This document shows positions 1-6,297 of a stretch of 12,754 bases of DNA, one piece after another (the first letter of the stretch is position 1; the number at the start of each line of letters is the position of its first letter). The stretch spans positions 169 to 12,922 of the forward strand of contig MGFD01000024.1 of assembly GCA_001791715.1 (NCBI GenBank), given 5' to 3'. The notes below the pieces were generated by a model. The model made no database searches and was not told where the DNA came from. It worked only from the letters and a program-made list of their open reading frames with translations. A program made the translations under genes and the position numbers. The DNA comes from Candidatus Uhrbacteria bacterium RIFOXYB2_FULL_45_11 (GTDB lineage Bacteria > Patescibacteriota > Patescibacteriia > UBA9934 > GWF2-40-263).

Positions 1-1
1 G

Positions 2-646
2 CTTGGCTTTTGGGTTTTTGTCTCACTTGCACTCGGTGCAAAATCCGTTCTGCGTGGCGAGCGTGTGAGTATTGCAAATATCATGCAAGAAACGAAAAAA
101 CGGTATCTTTCAACGTTTGCCGTGACCATTCTTGTTGGACTCACTATTTTGCTTGCACAAATAATCACACTCGGTCCTTCAGTCATCCTTGGTACTGTTG
201 GATTTTTCATGCAAAACGTTTGGATCCTTGGAATCGCAAATGGACTCTTGATCATTGGACTCATCGCAAGTTTGATTTTGACAACACGCTGGACATTGTA
301 TTATATGCTCGCACCGTATGCGGCCATTCTGGATCACGCAAAAAACAAACAAGCCCTTAAGAAAAGTCGTGAGATAACGGAAGGAAAATTCTGGAGCGTC
401 CTTATGCGCATCCTTCTTCCAAAATGCGTTTTTCTCTTGTTCGGCATTTTGCTCGCCATGCTTCTCAGTCTTATTTTGAACATCTTCCTGATCGGATCAA
501 CGGGTCTCAATTTAGACGTTCAAATCCGCATCACAGAACTTATCAATACCGTTCTTCCAAGTCTCGTTCTGATTTTTCTCAATCCACTTATCTTCTTATC
601 TGATGTTCTCCTCTATCAAAGCCTTACAGAACAAAGCGGTGCGTAA
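2..646 (+). CDS. Multi-pass membrane protein, 5' end outside window (partial)
   Basis: The frame is open from base 2 to the TAA at 644-646. A GTG at 65 could serve as a start, but the residues before it are hydrophobic and in frame, so the gene very likely begins upstream of the window. About five hydrophobic segments are visible, including runs around TFAVTILVGLTILLAQ, ILGIANGLLIIGLIASLIL, VFLLFGILLAMLLSLILN and a last one near the C-terminus. Between the third and fourth segments lies a soluble motif, ILDHAKNKQALKKSREI followed by a basic/aromatic EGKFWSVLMR. That pattern is typical of membrane-domain families related to YIP1/YciC or the glycerophosphodiester phosphodiesterase membrane domain; I assign this by resemblance only. 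The next gene encodes a protein with the same motif and overlaps this one, so the two are probably co-translated paralogues. No catalytic domain is visible, and the function is unknown. Confidence 0.75.
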   Translation, partial: LGFWVFVSLALGAKSVLRGERVSIANIMQETKKRYLSTFAVTILVGLTILLAQIITLGPSVILGTVGFFMQNVWILGIANGLLIIGLIASLILTTRWTLYYMLAPYAAILDHAKNKQALKKSREITEGKFWSVLMRILLPKCVFLLFGILLAMLLSLILNIFLIGSTGLNLDVQIRITELINTVLPSLVLIFLNPLIFLSDVLLYQSLTEQSGA

Positions 647-1481
647 AACGGCAAACAAAAATAATCATCCGCTTCATCCACCACTGAGTCTTGTTTTGTC
701 GAGCTTGCAGCTCTATCGATCAAATTTTTGGCTCATGGTTGGATACTCCGCATGGCTTCTGTTTCCATTCTGCGGATATTTTTTGTTGAGTTTTTTCCCG
801 GAACAGAATTCGATCATTTTCATATTTGATACCTTATTTTCCATCACGGAATTTCTGATCACTTTTTGGGTGGGCATAATTTTTATTTTGATGGTCAATG
901 CGCTCACAGAAAAACAACCGTTCGATGCCATTGGATTGAAGAATGTTTCACTTTCCTTTTTGCGACCAACGGCTCGTGTTTTTCTCTTGCACATCTTACT
1001 CGTCTTTCTTGGTTTCATCCTTCTTGTGATTCCTGGATTCATTGCGATTGTTTGGTTTGCGTTTGCGCAGACTTCCGTGATCCTTGATGGCAAACGCGGA
1101 AAAGACGCACTTTCTTTTAGCAGAGGCCTTTCAAAAGGTCGATTCTTCCGCGTCTTGTACCGCCTTATTGGCGGGCCCATCCTTATTGGTTTTGTCTATT
1201 TCCTTTTTGTTGCCGTTCTTATTTCAATCGTAGGTGGATTTTCTGGATTCGATCCAACGCAAACAACACAGACACTCCAACCACCCGCATGGGTCGATCT
1301 CTTAGAGTCCACCCTTGGAATCTTTGTGATTCCTCTGCTTGCGACTTATATGACAATCTTGTATAAACACTTGAAGGAAACGCGAGATCCTTCGGCTAAA
1401 CAAGAAACGGTCGCTCAGGATGACAAAGACAAAATAACCGAGGATGGGCACGAGACCACGCCTCTACAACCACATTCGTAA
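603..1481 (+). CDS. Multi-pass membrane protein, paralogue of the preceding gene
   Basis: Predicted 292-aa integral membrane protein with about five to six hydrophobic segments (roughly residues 40-65, 72-105, 125-155, 193-215 and 240-258). It has a charged cytosolic-type C-terminal tail of about 35 residues rich in Lys, Asp and Glu. The central motif VILDGKRGKDALSFSRGL followed by KGRFFRVLYR matches the upstream protein's ILD...AL..SR...G.F..VL.R pattern, so the two look like tandem duplicates of a YIP1/GPDPase-membrane-domain-like family (inference). The ATG at 603 overlaps the upstream gene by 44 nt. A GTG at 639 would reduce this to 8 nt, and neither has a Shine-Dalgarno, so the start is uncertain. 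The stop lies 9 nt before gatB, which suggests one transcript. The partner and substrate are unknown. Confidence 0.8.
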   Translation: MFSSIKALQNKAVRKTANKNNHPLHPPLSLVLSSLQLYRSNFWLMVGYSAWLLFPFCGYFLLSFFPEQNSIIFIFDTLFSITEFLITFWVGIIFILMVNALTEKQPFDAIGLKNVSLSFLRPTARVFLLHILLVFLGFILLVIPGFIAIVWFAFAQTSVILDGKRGKDALSFSRGLSKGRFFRVLYRLIGGPILIGFVYFLFVAVLISIVGGFSGFDPTQTTQTLQPPAWVDLLESTLGIFVIPLLATYMTILYKHLKETRDPSAKQETVAQDDKDKITEDGHETTPLQPHS

Positions 1482-1490
1482 CCATTTCCT

Positions 1491-2999
1491 ATGTTGATCC
1501 CCGTCATCGGACTTGAAATCCATCTTCAGTTGAAAACCAAATCCAAAATGTTTTGTGCGTGTCCAGCGCATGATGTTGGCGCATCTCCAAATACAAATGT
1601 GTGTGCGATCTGTCTTGGAAATCCAGGCACACTCCCCGTTCCAAATGAACAAGCCATTCGCTTTGGCACCATGATGGGTCTTGCTTTGAATTGTACAATC
1701 GCTGCGCATTCTAAGTTCGATCGCAAAAATTATTTTTATCCCGATCTTCCTAAGGCGTATCAGATCTCACAGTATGATTTACCGATCGCCACAAATGGAT
1801 ACCTTGAAGTAGAAATCCCAGATTCTGATCGACCACTCGTGCGCTTTGGCATTACACGTGCCCATCTTGAAGAAGACGCAGCAAAGAACACACACGGAGT
1901 CGAAGGTAAAACACTTGTCGATTACAATCGCGGAGGAACACCACTCATTGAAATCGTTACAGAACCAGATTTCAAAAACGCAAAAGAGGCAAAAGCGTTT
2001 TTACAAGAACTCCAACGTATCGCCCGCTATCTTGATATCTCAAACGCAGACATGGAAAAAGGCAACATGCGCTGTGATGCCAACATTTCCATGCGCGAGG
2101 TTGATGCAGACGGACAAATCATCGGTGCACGTTTCAATCCAAAAACAGAGGTAAAAAACATGAACTCGTTTCGTCATGTAGAGCGTGCACTTGAGTTTGA
2201 AATCAAACGTCAAACAAAACTTTGGGAAGACGGAACACCTGTTACCGTTTCAACCACACGTGGATGGAACGATGTAAAAGGCATAACAGAAGCACAACGT
2301 TCAAAAGAAGACGCGGCAGATTATCGTTATTTTCCAGAACCAGACATTCCACCCCTTAACCTCACCGCTCTTGCAGAAGAACTCAAACTTCACATGCCAG
2401 AACTTCCTGCGGCACGTCGTGCACGCTTTGTAGAAGAATATGGATTGAAACCGCTCGACGCTGCGCAAATGTGTGATGATCCAGCTGTTGCAGATTTTGC
2501 TGAACACACATTCTCTGAACTTCAAGAATGGCTCGGCTCACAAGAAGGTGATCTTGATTGGGAAACAGAAAAACCAAAAATGGCACGTCTCGTTTCCGGA
2601 TGGCTCCTCTCAAAACTCGGCGGACTCATGATGGAACGCAGTATTGATATTCGCATCTGCAAAATCACCCCAGAAAATTTTGCGGAATTCATCACCCTGA
2701 TCGCGACGACCAAGTTGAACGGAACTGCCGGACTCAAAGTGTTAAACGCCATGCTTGATGCAGGAGCATCTCCAACACATCTCATGGAAGACCTGAAACT
2801 CGGAACCATGGAAGACGCTGGTGCACTCGCGGACATTATCGATCGCGCACTTGCAAGCAACCCAGAAGAAGTCCTTCGTTATAAGGCAGGAGAAGAAAAG
2901 CTGCTTCCCTTCTTTGTTGGATTGATTATGAAAGAAACACAAGGAACCGCAGATCCAGGAGTCACAAGAAACATGTTGCTTGTAAAGCTCAAATCATAA
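1491..2999 (+). CDS. gatB: Aspartyl/glutamyl-tRNA(Asn/Gln) amidotransferase subunit B
   Basis: GatB is the tRNA-binding and kinase subunit of GatCAB. This cytosolic complex converts Glu-tRNA(Gln) or Asp-tRNA(Asn) to the amidated form in organisms lacking GlnRS or AsnRS. The 502-aa length is normal. The N-terminus has the family signature IGLEIHLQLKTKSKMFC (residues 6-22), with paired cysteines C22/C24 and C38/C41 of the FCAC...CAICLGNPG zinc-type site. It continues with HLEED (125-129), DYNRGGTPLIEIVTEPD (144-160), GNMRCDANIS (191-200) and DYRYFPEPDIPPL (277-289). The C-terminal part from about residue 355 is the helical YqeY-like tRNA-binding domain. ATG 1491 gives the expected N-terminus but has no Shine-Dalgarno. 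It lies 9 nt after the membrane-protein gene, and a hairpin terminator follows. GatA and GatC are not in the window. Confidence 0.97.
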   Translation: MLIPVIGLEIHLQLKTKSKMFCACPAHDVGASPNTNVCAICLGNPGTLPVPNEQAIRFGTMMGLALNCTIAAHSKFDRKNYFYPDLPKAYQISQYDLPIATNGYLEVEIPDSDRPLVRFGITRAHLEEDAAKNTHGVEGKTLVDYNRGGTPLIEIVTEPDFKNAKEAKAFLQELQRIARYLDISNADMEKGNMRCDANISMREVDADGQIIGARFNPKTEVKNMNSFRHVERALEFEIKRQTKLWEDGTPVTVSTTRGWNDVKGITEAQRSKEDAADYRYFPEPDIPPLNLTALAEELKLHMPELPAARRARFVEEYGLKPLDAAQMCDDPAVADFAEHTFSELQEWLGSQEGDLDWETEKPKMARLVSGWLLSKLGGLMMERSIDIRICKITPENFAEFITLIATTKLNGTAGLKVLNAMLDAGASPTHLMEDLKLGTMEDAGALADIIDRALASNPEEVLRYKAGEEKLLPFFVGLIMKETQGTADPGVTRNMLLVKLKS

Positions 3000-3009
3000 G
3001 AAACAAAAT

Positions 3010-3032
3010 AAAACCGCCACATGGGCGGTTTT
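3010..3032 (+). terminator. Rho-independent-type terminator after gatB
   Basis: AAAACCGCC (3010-3018) pairs perfectly with GGCGGTTTT (3024-3032) around a 5-nt loop, 11 nt after the gatB stop. The T tract is only four bases and belongs to the stem, so termination may be moderate. The A tract on the left side would allow some activity on the other strand. Confidence 0.65.
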
Positions 3033-3036
3033 GTGA

Positions 3037-3065
3037 TTGACAGAAATGCCGTTTTCAGATATCGT
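3037..3065 (+). promoter_or_regulatory. Sigma70-type promoter for the coiled-coil protein gene
   Basis: Perfect -35 TTGACA (3037-3042), a 17-nt spacer, and -10 TATCGT (3060-3065, 4 of 6 to consensus). It starts 5 nt after the gatB terminator. Transcription would begin near 3072, giving a leader of about 80 nt before ATG 3153. That leader holds two small hairpins, GGAAAG/CTTTCC and GGTTC/GAACC. The second ends just before the Shine-Dalgarno and could modulate its access (inference). Confidence 0.6.
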
Positions 3066-3152
3066 CCCCCTCTCCAAACATGCCAAAAGAAAGGGAAAGA
3101 AGTTCTTTCCTCAGAAATTGGCTCGGTTCCACGTGAACCAGGAGAAGGTGAC

Positions 3153-3851
3153 ATGCTCGACAAAATCCAGATTTTCAGCGCCGAACAGGCGGCAGAACTC
3201 AATTCGCTCGAAGAGAAATGCCAGACACTCACGTCTCGTGCAAATGAGATCGAGAATCGTTACGGAGAGGGTCTGAGGGCTGATGCTGATCGTAAAATTG
3301 AGAAATGCGTGTCAAAGATTAGAGATATCGAACTGTCGCAAAATCCGAGTGACGACTTCTACATCAGAGATGATGCAGATCGTGCCGCGAATCTTGAGCG
3401 CAAAGCTCCTCTCGAAGCCGAGCGCGACCAGGCTCAGGCCGAAGTCGATGCACTCAAGCTCGAAAAGAAGCAAATCAAGGCACAACTCGATGAACTCGAC
3501 GCGAAGAAAGCTCCACTCGAAGTTTTGAAGAGGATTCAGAACAGACTCGATGAAAACTGGCCCATGATTGTGGCCGGCGAAAGCATGCTCAAGATCGCGG
3601 CCGTGATCGGTCCAGATCTGATTGTTGCGGCCATCGCCCCACTGTTCGACGCTTACATGGACAGCGTCGACAAATTGGAGCCGCAGCTCGCACGCAAGCG
3701 TAAACAAGACGCCAAACTGTTCAGGAATGAATACAATTCCCTTACGGCGGCAGGCTTCGATTCAAACCAGGCGATGAGCATCCTGCTCGCACGAATCAAG
3801 CCATACAACCTAACGGACACTCTAACCATCCGTCTCTACGACAACAAGTAA
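3153..3851 (+). CDS. Coiled-coil protein of unknown function (232 aa)
   Basis: The start is ATG 3153, preceded by the clear Shine-Dalgarno AGGAGAAGG. The frame stays open further upstream to an ATG at 3021, but that codon lies in the gatB terminator loop and upstream of the predicted promoter, so I reject it. The protein is highly charged and helical. Residues about 10-60 and 75-125 look like two coiled-coil stretches (rich in Glu, Lys, Ala and Leu, with heptad-like spacing). Residues 138-168 are a more hydrophobic helical patch (IAAVIGPDLIVAAIAPLF), which may pack against another protein or a membrane surface. The last 45 residues include EYNSLTAAGFDSNQAMSILL, a short helical motif like those of small phage and accessory proteins. 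No signal peptide or enzymatic motif is visible, and no family is recognised. It is a single-gene unit with its own promoter and terminator. By eye, its codon use is more GC-rich than that of gatB. Confidence 0.8.
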   Translation: MLDKIQIFSAEQAAELNSLEEKCQTLTSRANEIENRYGEGLRADADRKIEKCVSKIRDIELSQNPSDDFYIRDDADRAANLERKAPLEAERDQAQAEVDALKLEKKQIKAQLDELDAKKAPLEVLKRIQNRLDENWPMIVAGESMLKIAAVIGPDLIVAAIAPLFDAYMDSVDKLEPQLARKRKQDAKLFRNEYNSLTAAGFDSNQAMSILLARIKPYNLTDTLTIRLYDNK

Positions 3852-3856
3852 TCCTC

Positions 3857-3889
3857 ATCCTCACGAACACGTCGTGGGGATTTTTATTT
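3857..3889 (+). terminator. Rho-independent terminator after the coiled-coil gene
   Basis: ATCCTCACGA (3857-3866) pairs with TCGTGGGGAT (3872-3881) with one G-T wobble around a 5-nt loop. A T-rich tail TTTTATTT follows. The outer sequence closely matches the terminator at 4799, see findings. Confidence 0.85.
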
Positions 3890-3910
3890 CCCAAACCAAA
3901 AGACGCAATC

Positions 3911-3939
3911 TTGACATTTTGCTCTTTTTCTGATGTAAT
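3911..3939 (+). promoter_or_regulatory. Strong sigma70-type promoter for the GGDEF gene
   Basis: Perfect -35 TTGACA (3911-3916), a 17-nt spacer, and -10 TGTAAT (3934-3939, 5 of 6), with an extended -10 TG at 3931-3932. Transcription should start near 3946, about 36 nt before ATG 3982. Confidence 0.75.
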
Positions 3940-3981
3940 CCTCGGTCCACAGCCCCCGATATGGACATTAAAAGGAGACCC

Positions 3982-4800
3982 ATGGCAGAGCAATCGGAAC
4001 TTTCCATTGCCTTCTCACGAGATGGCGAAGTGATCATTACGTTTCCAGACGGATTGCGGCACGCAACCGGGCTTTTTCCAAACGCGCATGAACGAGAAAC
4101 AACCCGAGCGTTTTTTAACACAACGATTGGCCGAACGCTCATCATGCAGCTTCGGACGCGTGAGATCTACGACAAGAGAACAAACCTCTTATTGCAAGAA
4201 CCCGCACGCTCCATCATCGAGCAAAATCTTGTTCGACTGAGCGGAAAAAAATTCGATGGTCTCATCTCTGTTCTCATGCTCGACCTGGATCATTTTGGTC
4301 AGGTCAACAAACAGTATGGTCAAGACGCCGGTGATCAAGTCCTGCGTTGGTTTGCAGATATCCTGCGTCGCTCCACAAGAAACGATGACGTCCTTGCCCG
4401 TTGGGGAGGCGAAGAATTCGTGATCTTTGCAGCGGCCAACAAACCATCAGAAGAGAAAACGCACCGCGATCGCGATCAACCCTATTCAGATACGGCACGT
4501 GTCGCAACCGGCACCACACTTGGAAACCTGGATCAATTGATGGGAAATGGGAAATTGATTGGCACGCGCATTCGCACAACAACAGAAGCAACACCGTGTC
4601 AGCTCGGCCCCATCGCCATTTCGCAGACCGTCACCATTGGTGTTGCAAATGCGTACATCCAACCCAATTCAGACACAGAAGGTTTGTTCGACGAACTCTT
4701 CATGCGCGCAAGCGAGGCGATGTACAAAGGCAAACGTGACGATCGCCGCAATCACGTCCATGTTGCACCACTCACATACGGGAAACCAAAAATACTCTAA
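3982..4800 (+). CDS. GGDEF-domain protein, probable diguanylate cyclase
   Basis: Predicted to make cyclic di-GMP from two GTP in the cytosol. ATG 3982 (272 aa) follows AAGGAG by 4 nt; an in-frame ATG at 3961 has no Shine-Dalgarno. Residues 1-60 form a small N-terminal region without transmembrane segments or a recognised sensor. The GGDEF fold follows: VLMLDLDHF (metal Asp D101), N109 of the NKQYG motif, catalytic GGEEF (142-146, an allowed active variant), VTIGVA (217-222) and the closing SEAMYKGKR (244-252). RNDD at 133-136 sits five residues before GGEEF, matching the RxxD inhibitory product-binding site. The stretch between GGEEF and VTIGVA is about 70 residues, roughly 30 longer than usual, and hydrophilic. 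No EAL or HD-GYP partner is in the window. The gene stands alone with a strong promoter and terminator. Confidence 0.9.
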   Translation: MAEQSELSIAFSRDGEVIITFPDGLRHATGLFPNAHERETTRAFFNTTIGRTLIMQLRTREIYDKRTNLLLQEPARSIIEQNLVRLSGKKFDGLISVLMLDLDHFGQVNKQYGQDAGDQVLRWFADILRRSTRNDDVLARWGGEEFVIFAAANKPSEEKTHRDRDQPYSDTARVATGTTLGNLDQLMGNGKLIGTRIRTTTEATPCQLGPIAISQTVTIGVANAYIQPNSDTEGLFDELFMRASEAMYKGKRDDRRNHVHVAPLTYGKPKIL

Positions 4801-4833
4801 TCCTCAGTCTTCTCTGGGGATTTTTTATTTTTT
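4799..4833 (+). terminator. Rho-independent terminator after the GGDEF gene
   Basis: AATCCTCAG (4799-4807) pairs with CTGGGGATT (4814-4822) with one G-T wobble around a 6-nt loop. The tail TTTTATTTTTTC follows. The stem overlaps the TAA stop codon of the GGDEF gene. Confidence 0.88.
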
Positions 4834-4840
4834 CTTCACA

Positions 4841-4880
4841 GAAAAAAACCACCCATAGCTCATACCGAGCGACGGGTGGT
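4841..4880 (-). terminator. Rho-independent terminator of the mia operon
   Basis: Read on the minus strand, ACCACCC (4880-4874) pairs with GGGTGGT (4854-4848), with an inner GCTC/GAGC stem, and runs into seven T residues (4848-4842). It lies just after the miaA stop codon and faces the plus-strand terminator at 4799-4833. Confidence 0.88.
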
Positions 4881-4883
4881 GCA

Positions 4884-5873
4884 TTACTTTAAAAATGCTT
4901 CCGCGAGCACAATGGCCTTTTTCGGATCTGTCACCCATTCGATGCGCTCGTCGCGTTTAAACCAAGTCATCTGACGCTTGGCGTAATGCCGCGTATCTTT
5001 TTTGATTTCTTCGATTGCATCCTTCAAACGAACCACCCCTCCCCCACCCTCCCCTCGATGAGGGGAGGGGGTACGATTCAAAAACTCACAGACTTGTCGA
5101 TAGCCGATTCCTGTCATACTTTCAATCTGACAACCATATTTTTCATTCAAACCTCGAACTTCGTTCACAAGCCCCTTCGCAATCATCTCGTCTACACGAT
5201 CGTTAATGCGCTCATACAACACATCACGATCAACAGACAAACCTATTTGCAAGACATCGTACTTTGAGACGCCGCGAGTTTGTAGTTGGGAAAAAGGTTT
5301 CCCCGTGAGAAGTGTCACTTCGAGCGCGCGCACAACTCGACGTTTGTTGTCGCGGTCAATCAGTTCGGCACCAATTGGATCTAACGTTTTATATTCATGA
5401 AACAAATCCCCCATCGATTTTTCTTCAAGCTCGGCACGAAGTTTCTCGTCCGACGGAGTCGAAGAAAGATCGAGATTATCTATCACAGCCGAAAGCCACA
5501 GTCCTGTTCCGCCGACGAGAATAGGAACATGTTTCCGTTTCACAATCTCGGCAATCTTTTTCTCTGCATACTCCTTAAATTGCGCAACAGAATAATCCTG
5601 ATCTGGATCAACAAGATCAATTCCCCAATGTGGCACGTCTTCAACAAAAAACTGCTTGCGCGCCCCGAACATTTGATCGATTCGCCCACCAATCTCAATT
5701 TCTCCCGTTTTCCATTCCCCTTCTGGCTTTGCGGTTCCAACATTCATGTTTCGATAAACCATCCGAGAATCGACGGAAATCACTTCTCCACCAACCAATT
5801 TGGCAATCAGAATCCCGAGCGCGGTTTTCCCGCTCGCGGTAGGTCCCAGAATGGCGATGAGTTTGGGGAGCAT
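4884..5873 (-). CDS. miaA: tRNA dimethylallyltransferase (with an in-frame repeat insertion)
   Basis: MiaA transfers the dimethylallyl group from DMAPP to N6 of A37 in tRNAs that read UNN codons, the first step to ms2i6A. This 329-aa protein has the P-loop GPTASGKT (10-17), DSRMVYRNMNVGTAKP (35-50), PHWGIDLVDPDQDYSVAQF (81-99), PILVGGTGLWLSAV (117-130, Trp in place of the usual Tyr), NKRRVVRALEV (176-186), GIGYRQ (255-260) and YAKRQMTWF (297-305). Residues 51-80 are longer than in E. coli MiaA. Residues about 266-281 (proline, glycine and arginine-rich) are encoded by a GC-rich palindrome and look like an in-frame repeat insertion in a loop before the last helices. The stop of the four-helix-bundle gene lies 13 nt upstream, and no Shine-Dalgarno precedes ATG 5873, so translation may be coupled. 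Confidence 0.96.
   Translation of the reverse strand: MLPKLIAILGPTASGKTALGILIAKLVGGEVISVDSRMVYRNMNVGTAKPEGEWKTGEIEIGGRIDQMFGARKQFFVEDVPHWGIDLVDPDQDYSVAQFKEYAEKKIAEIVKRKHVPILVGGTGLWLSAVIDNLDLSSTPSDEKLRAELEEKSMGDLFHEYKTLDPIGAELIDRDNKRRVVRALEVTLLTGKPFSQLQTRGVSKYDVLQIGLSVDRDVLYERINDRVDEMIAKGLVNEVRGLNEKYGCQIESMTGIGYRQVCEFLNRTPSPHRGEGGGGVVRLKDAIEEIKKDTRHYAKRQMTWFKRDERIEWVTDPKKAIVLAEAFLK
5035..5073. repeat. GC-rich palindromic repeat inside miaA
   Basis: CCCTCCCCTC (5047-5056) and GAGGGGAGGG (5060-5069) form a perfect 10-bp inverted repeat around GAT, with a flanking C-rich half-copy at 5035-5045. Its composition differs sharply from the surrounding gene. It encodes about 14 residues (R267-V280) that have no counterpart in the conserved MiaA core. 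Confidence 0.75.
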
Positions 5874-5878
5874 AAAAT

Positions 5879-5906
5879 TCTAAAAACTAATCTCTAAATT
5901 CTAAGG
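5879..5906. repeat. Left arm of inverted repeat flanking the four-helix-bundle gene
   Basis: This arm holds TCTAAAAACTAA, a 7-nt insertion relative to the right arm, and CTAAATTCTAAGG. The reverse complement of the right arm (6277-6297) is the same sequence without those seven bases. The arm contains the stop codon and last codons of the four-helix-bundle gene. Confidence 0.6.
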
Positions 5907-6261
5907 ATTGAGAGGCTTTTTGATAGATAGAACCTAAAATCAATAAAAGTTCTTTGGCTTCTTGTAAAAGATCATCTATCTGACCAAAGAAAGATGATTC
6001 ATTTTGAGGTCGCAATAGTCTCAGCCAAAAGATCGTTTCTTTTGCTTCTTTCTTACAAATTTTTATTCTATGAACAAAATCTCTTTTGCTTAATGCTTCG
6101 TTTGCCTCAATATAATTCGCACCAACAGATGCTGAAGAACGAACAATTTGTTTCATGTCCTCAATATTCGAAATTGTCCTCGGTAAGATCTTTACTAAAT
6201 TACGGACAGCAATCGCAAATAACAATGTTCGTTCTTCCAAATCATATTTCTTCTCTTCCAT
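5887..6261 (-). CDS. Four-helix-bundle protein (23S rRNA intervening-sequence type)
   Basis: This 124-aa protein matches the four-helix-bundle family named after proteins encoded in 23S rRNA intervening sequences, related to the Avd accessory protein of diversity-generating retroelements. The diagnostic stretch is SSASVGANYIEANEALSKRD (42-61) followed by FVHRIKICKKEAKETIFWLRLL (62-83), and four amphipathic helices can be traced. Family members form oligomeric rings and are thought to bind nucleic acid or partner proteins; the cellular role is unclear. ATG 6261 has AGGAG nine nt upstream. It lies 24 nt after miaB and 13 nt before miaA and has no functional link to tRNA modification. It is bracketed by inverted repeats, so it looks like a cargo gene inserted between miaB and miaA (inference). 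I see no reverse transcriptase or variable-repeat pair, so I do not call a DGR. Confidence 0.93.
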   Translation of the reverse strand: MEEKKYDLEERTLLFAIAVRNLVKILPRTISNIEDMKQIVRSSASVGANYIEANEALSKRDFVHRIKICKKEAKETIFWLRLLRPQNESSFFGQIDDLLQEAKELLLILGSIYQKASQSLEFRD

Positions 6262-6276
6262 AAAAGAAAACTCCTG

Positions 6277-6297
6277 CCTTAGAATTTAGTTTTTAGA
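6277..6297. repeat. Right arm of inverted repeat flanking the four-helix-bundle gene
   Basis: The first 20 nt are CCTTAGAATTTAGTTTTTAG, completed by an A at 6297. The arm is the reverse complement of the left arm at 5879-5906 apart from a 7-nt length difference. The stop codon of miaB (6286-6288) and its last few codons lie within this arm. Confidence 0.6.

Noticed and set aside
3021..3152. Longer start (ATG 3021) for the coiled-coil protein
   Set aside because: It lies in the loop of the gatB terminator and upstream of the predicted promoter. The extra residues are not helical like the rest, and ATG 3153 has an excellent Shine-Dalgarno.
5397..5897. Plus-strand open frame opposite miaA
   Set aside because: It is antisense to conserved MiaA motifs and lacks any start signal; composition is that of a shadow frame.
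5887..6261. Avd of a diversity-generating retroelement
   Set aside because: The protein belongs to the broader four-helix-bundle group, but no reverse transcriptase, template repeat or variable repeat is visible in the window.
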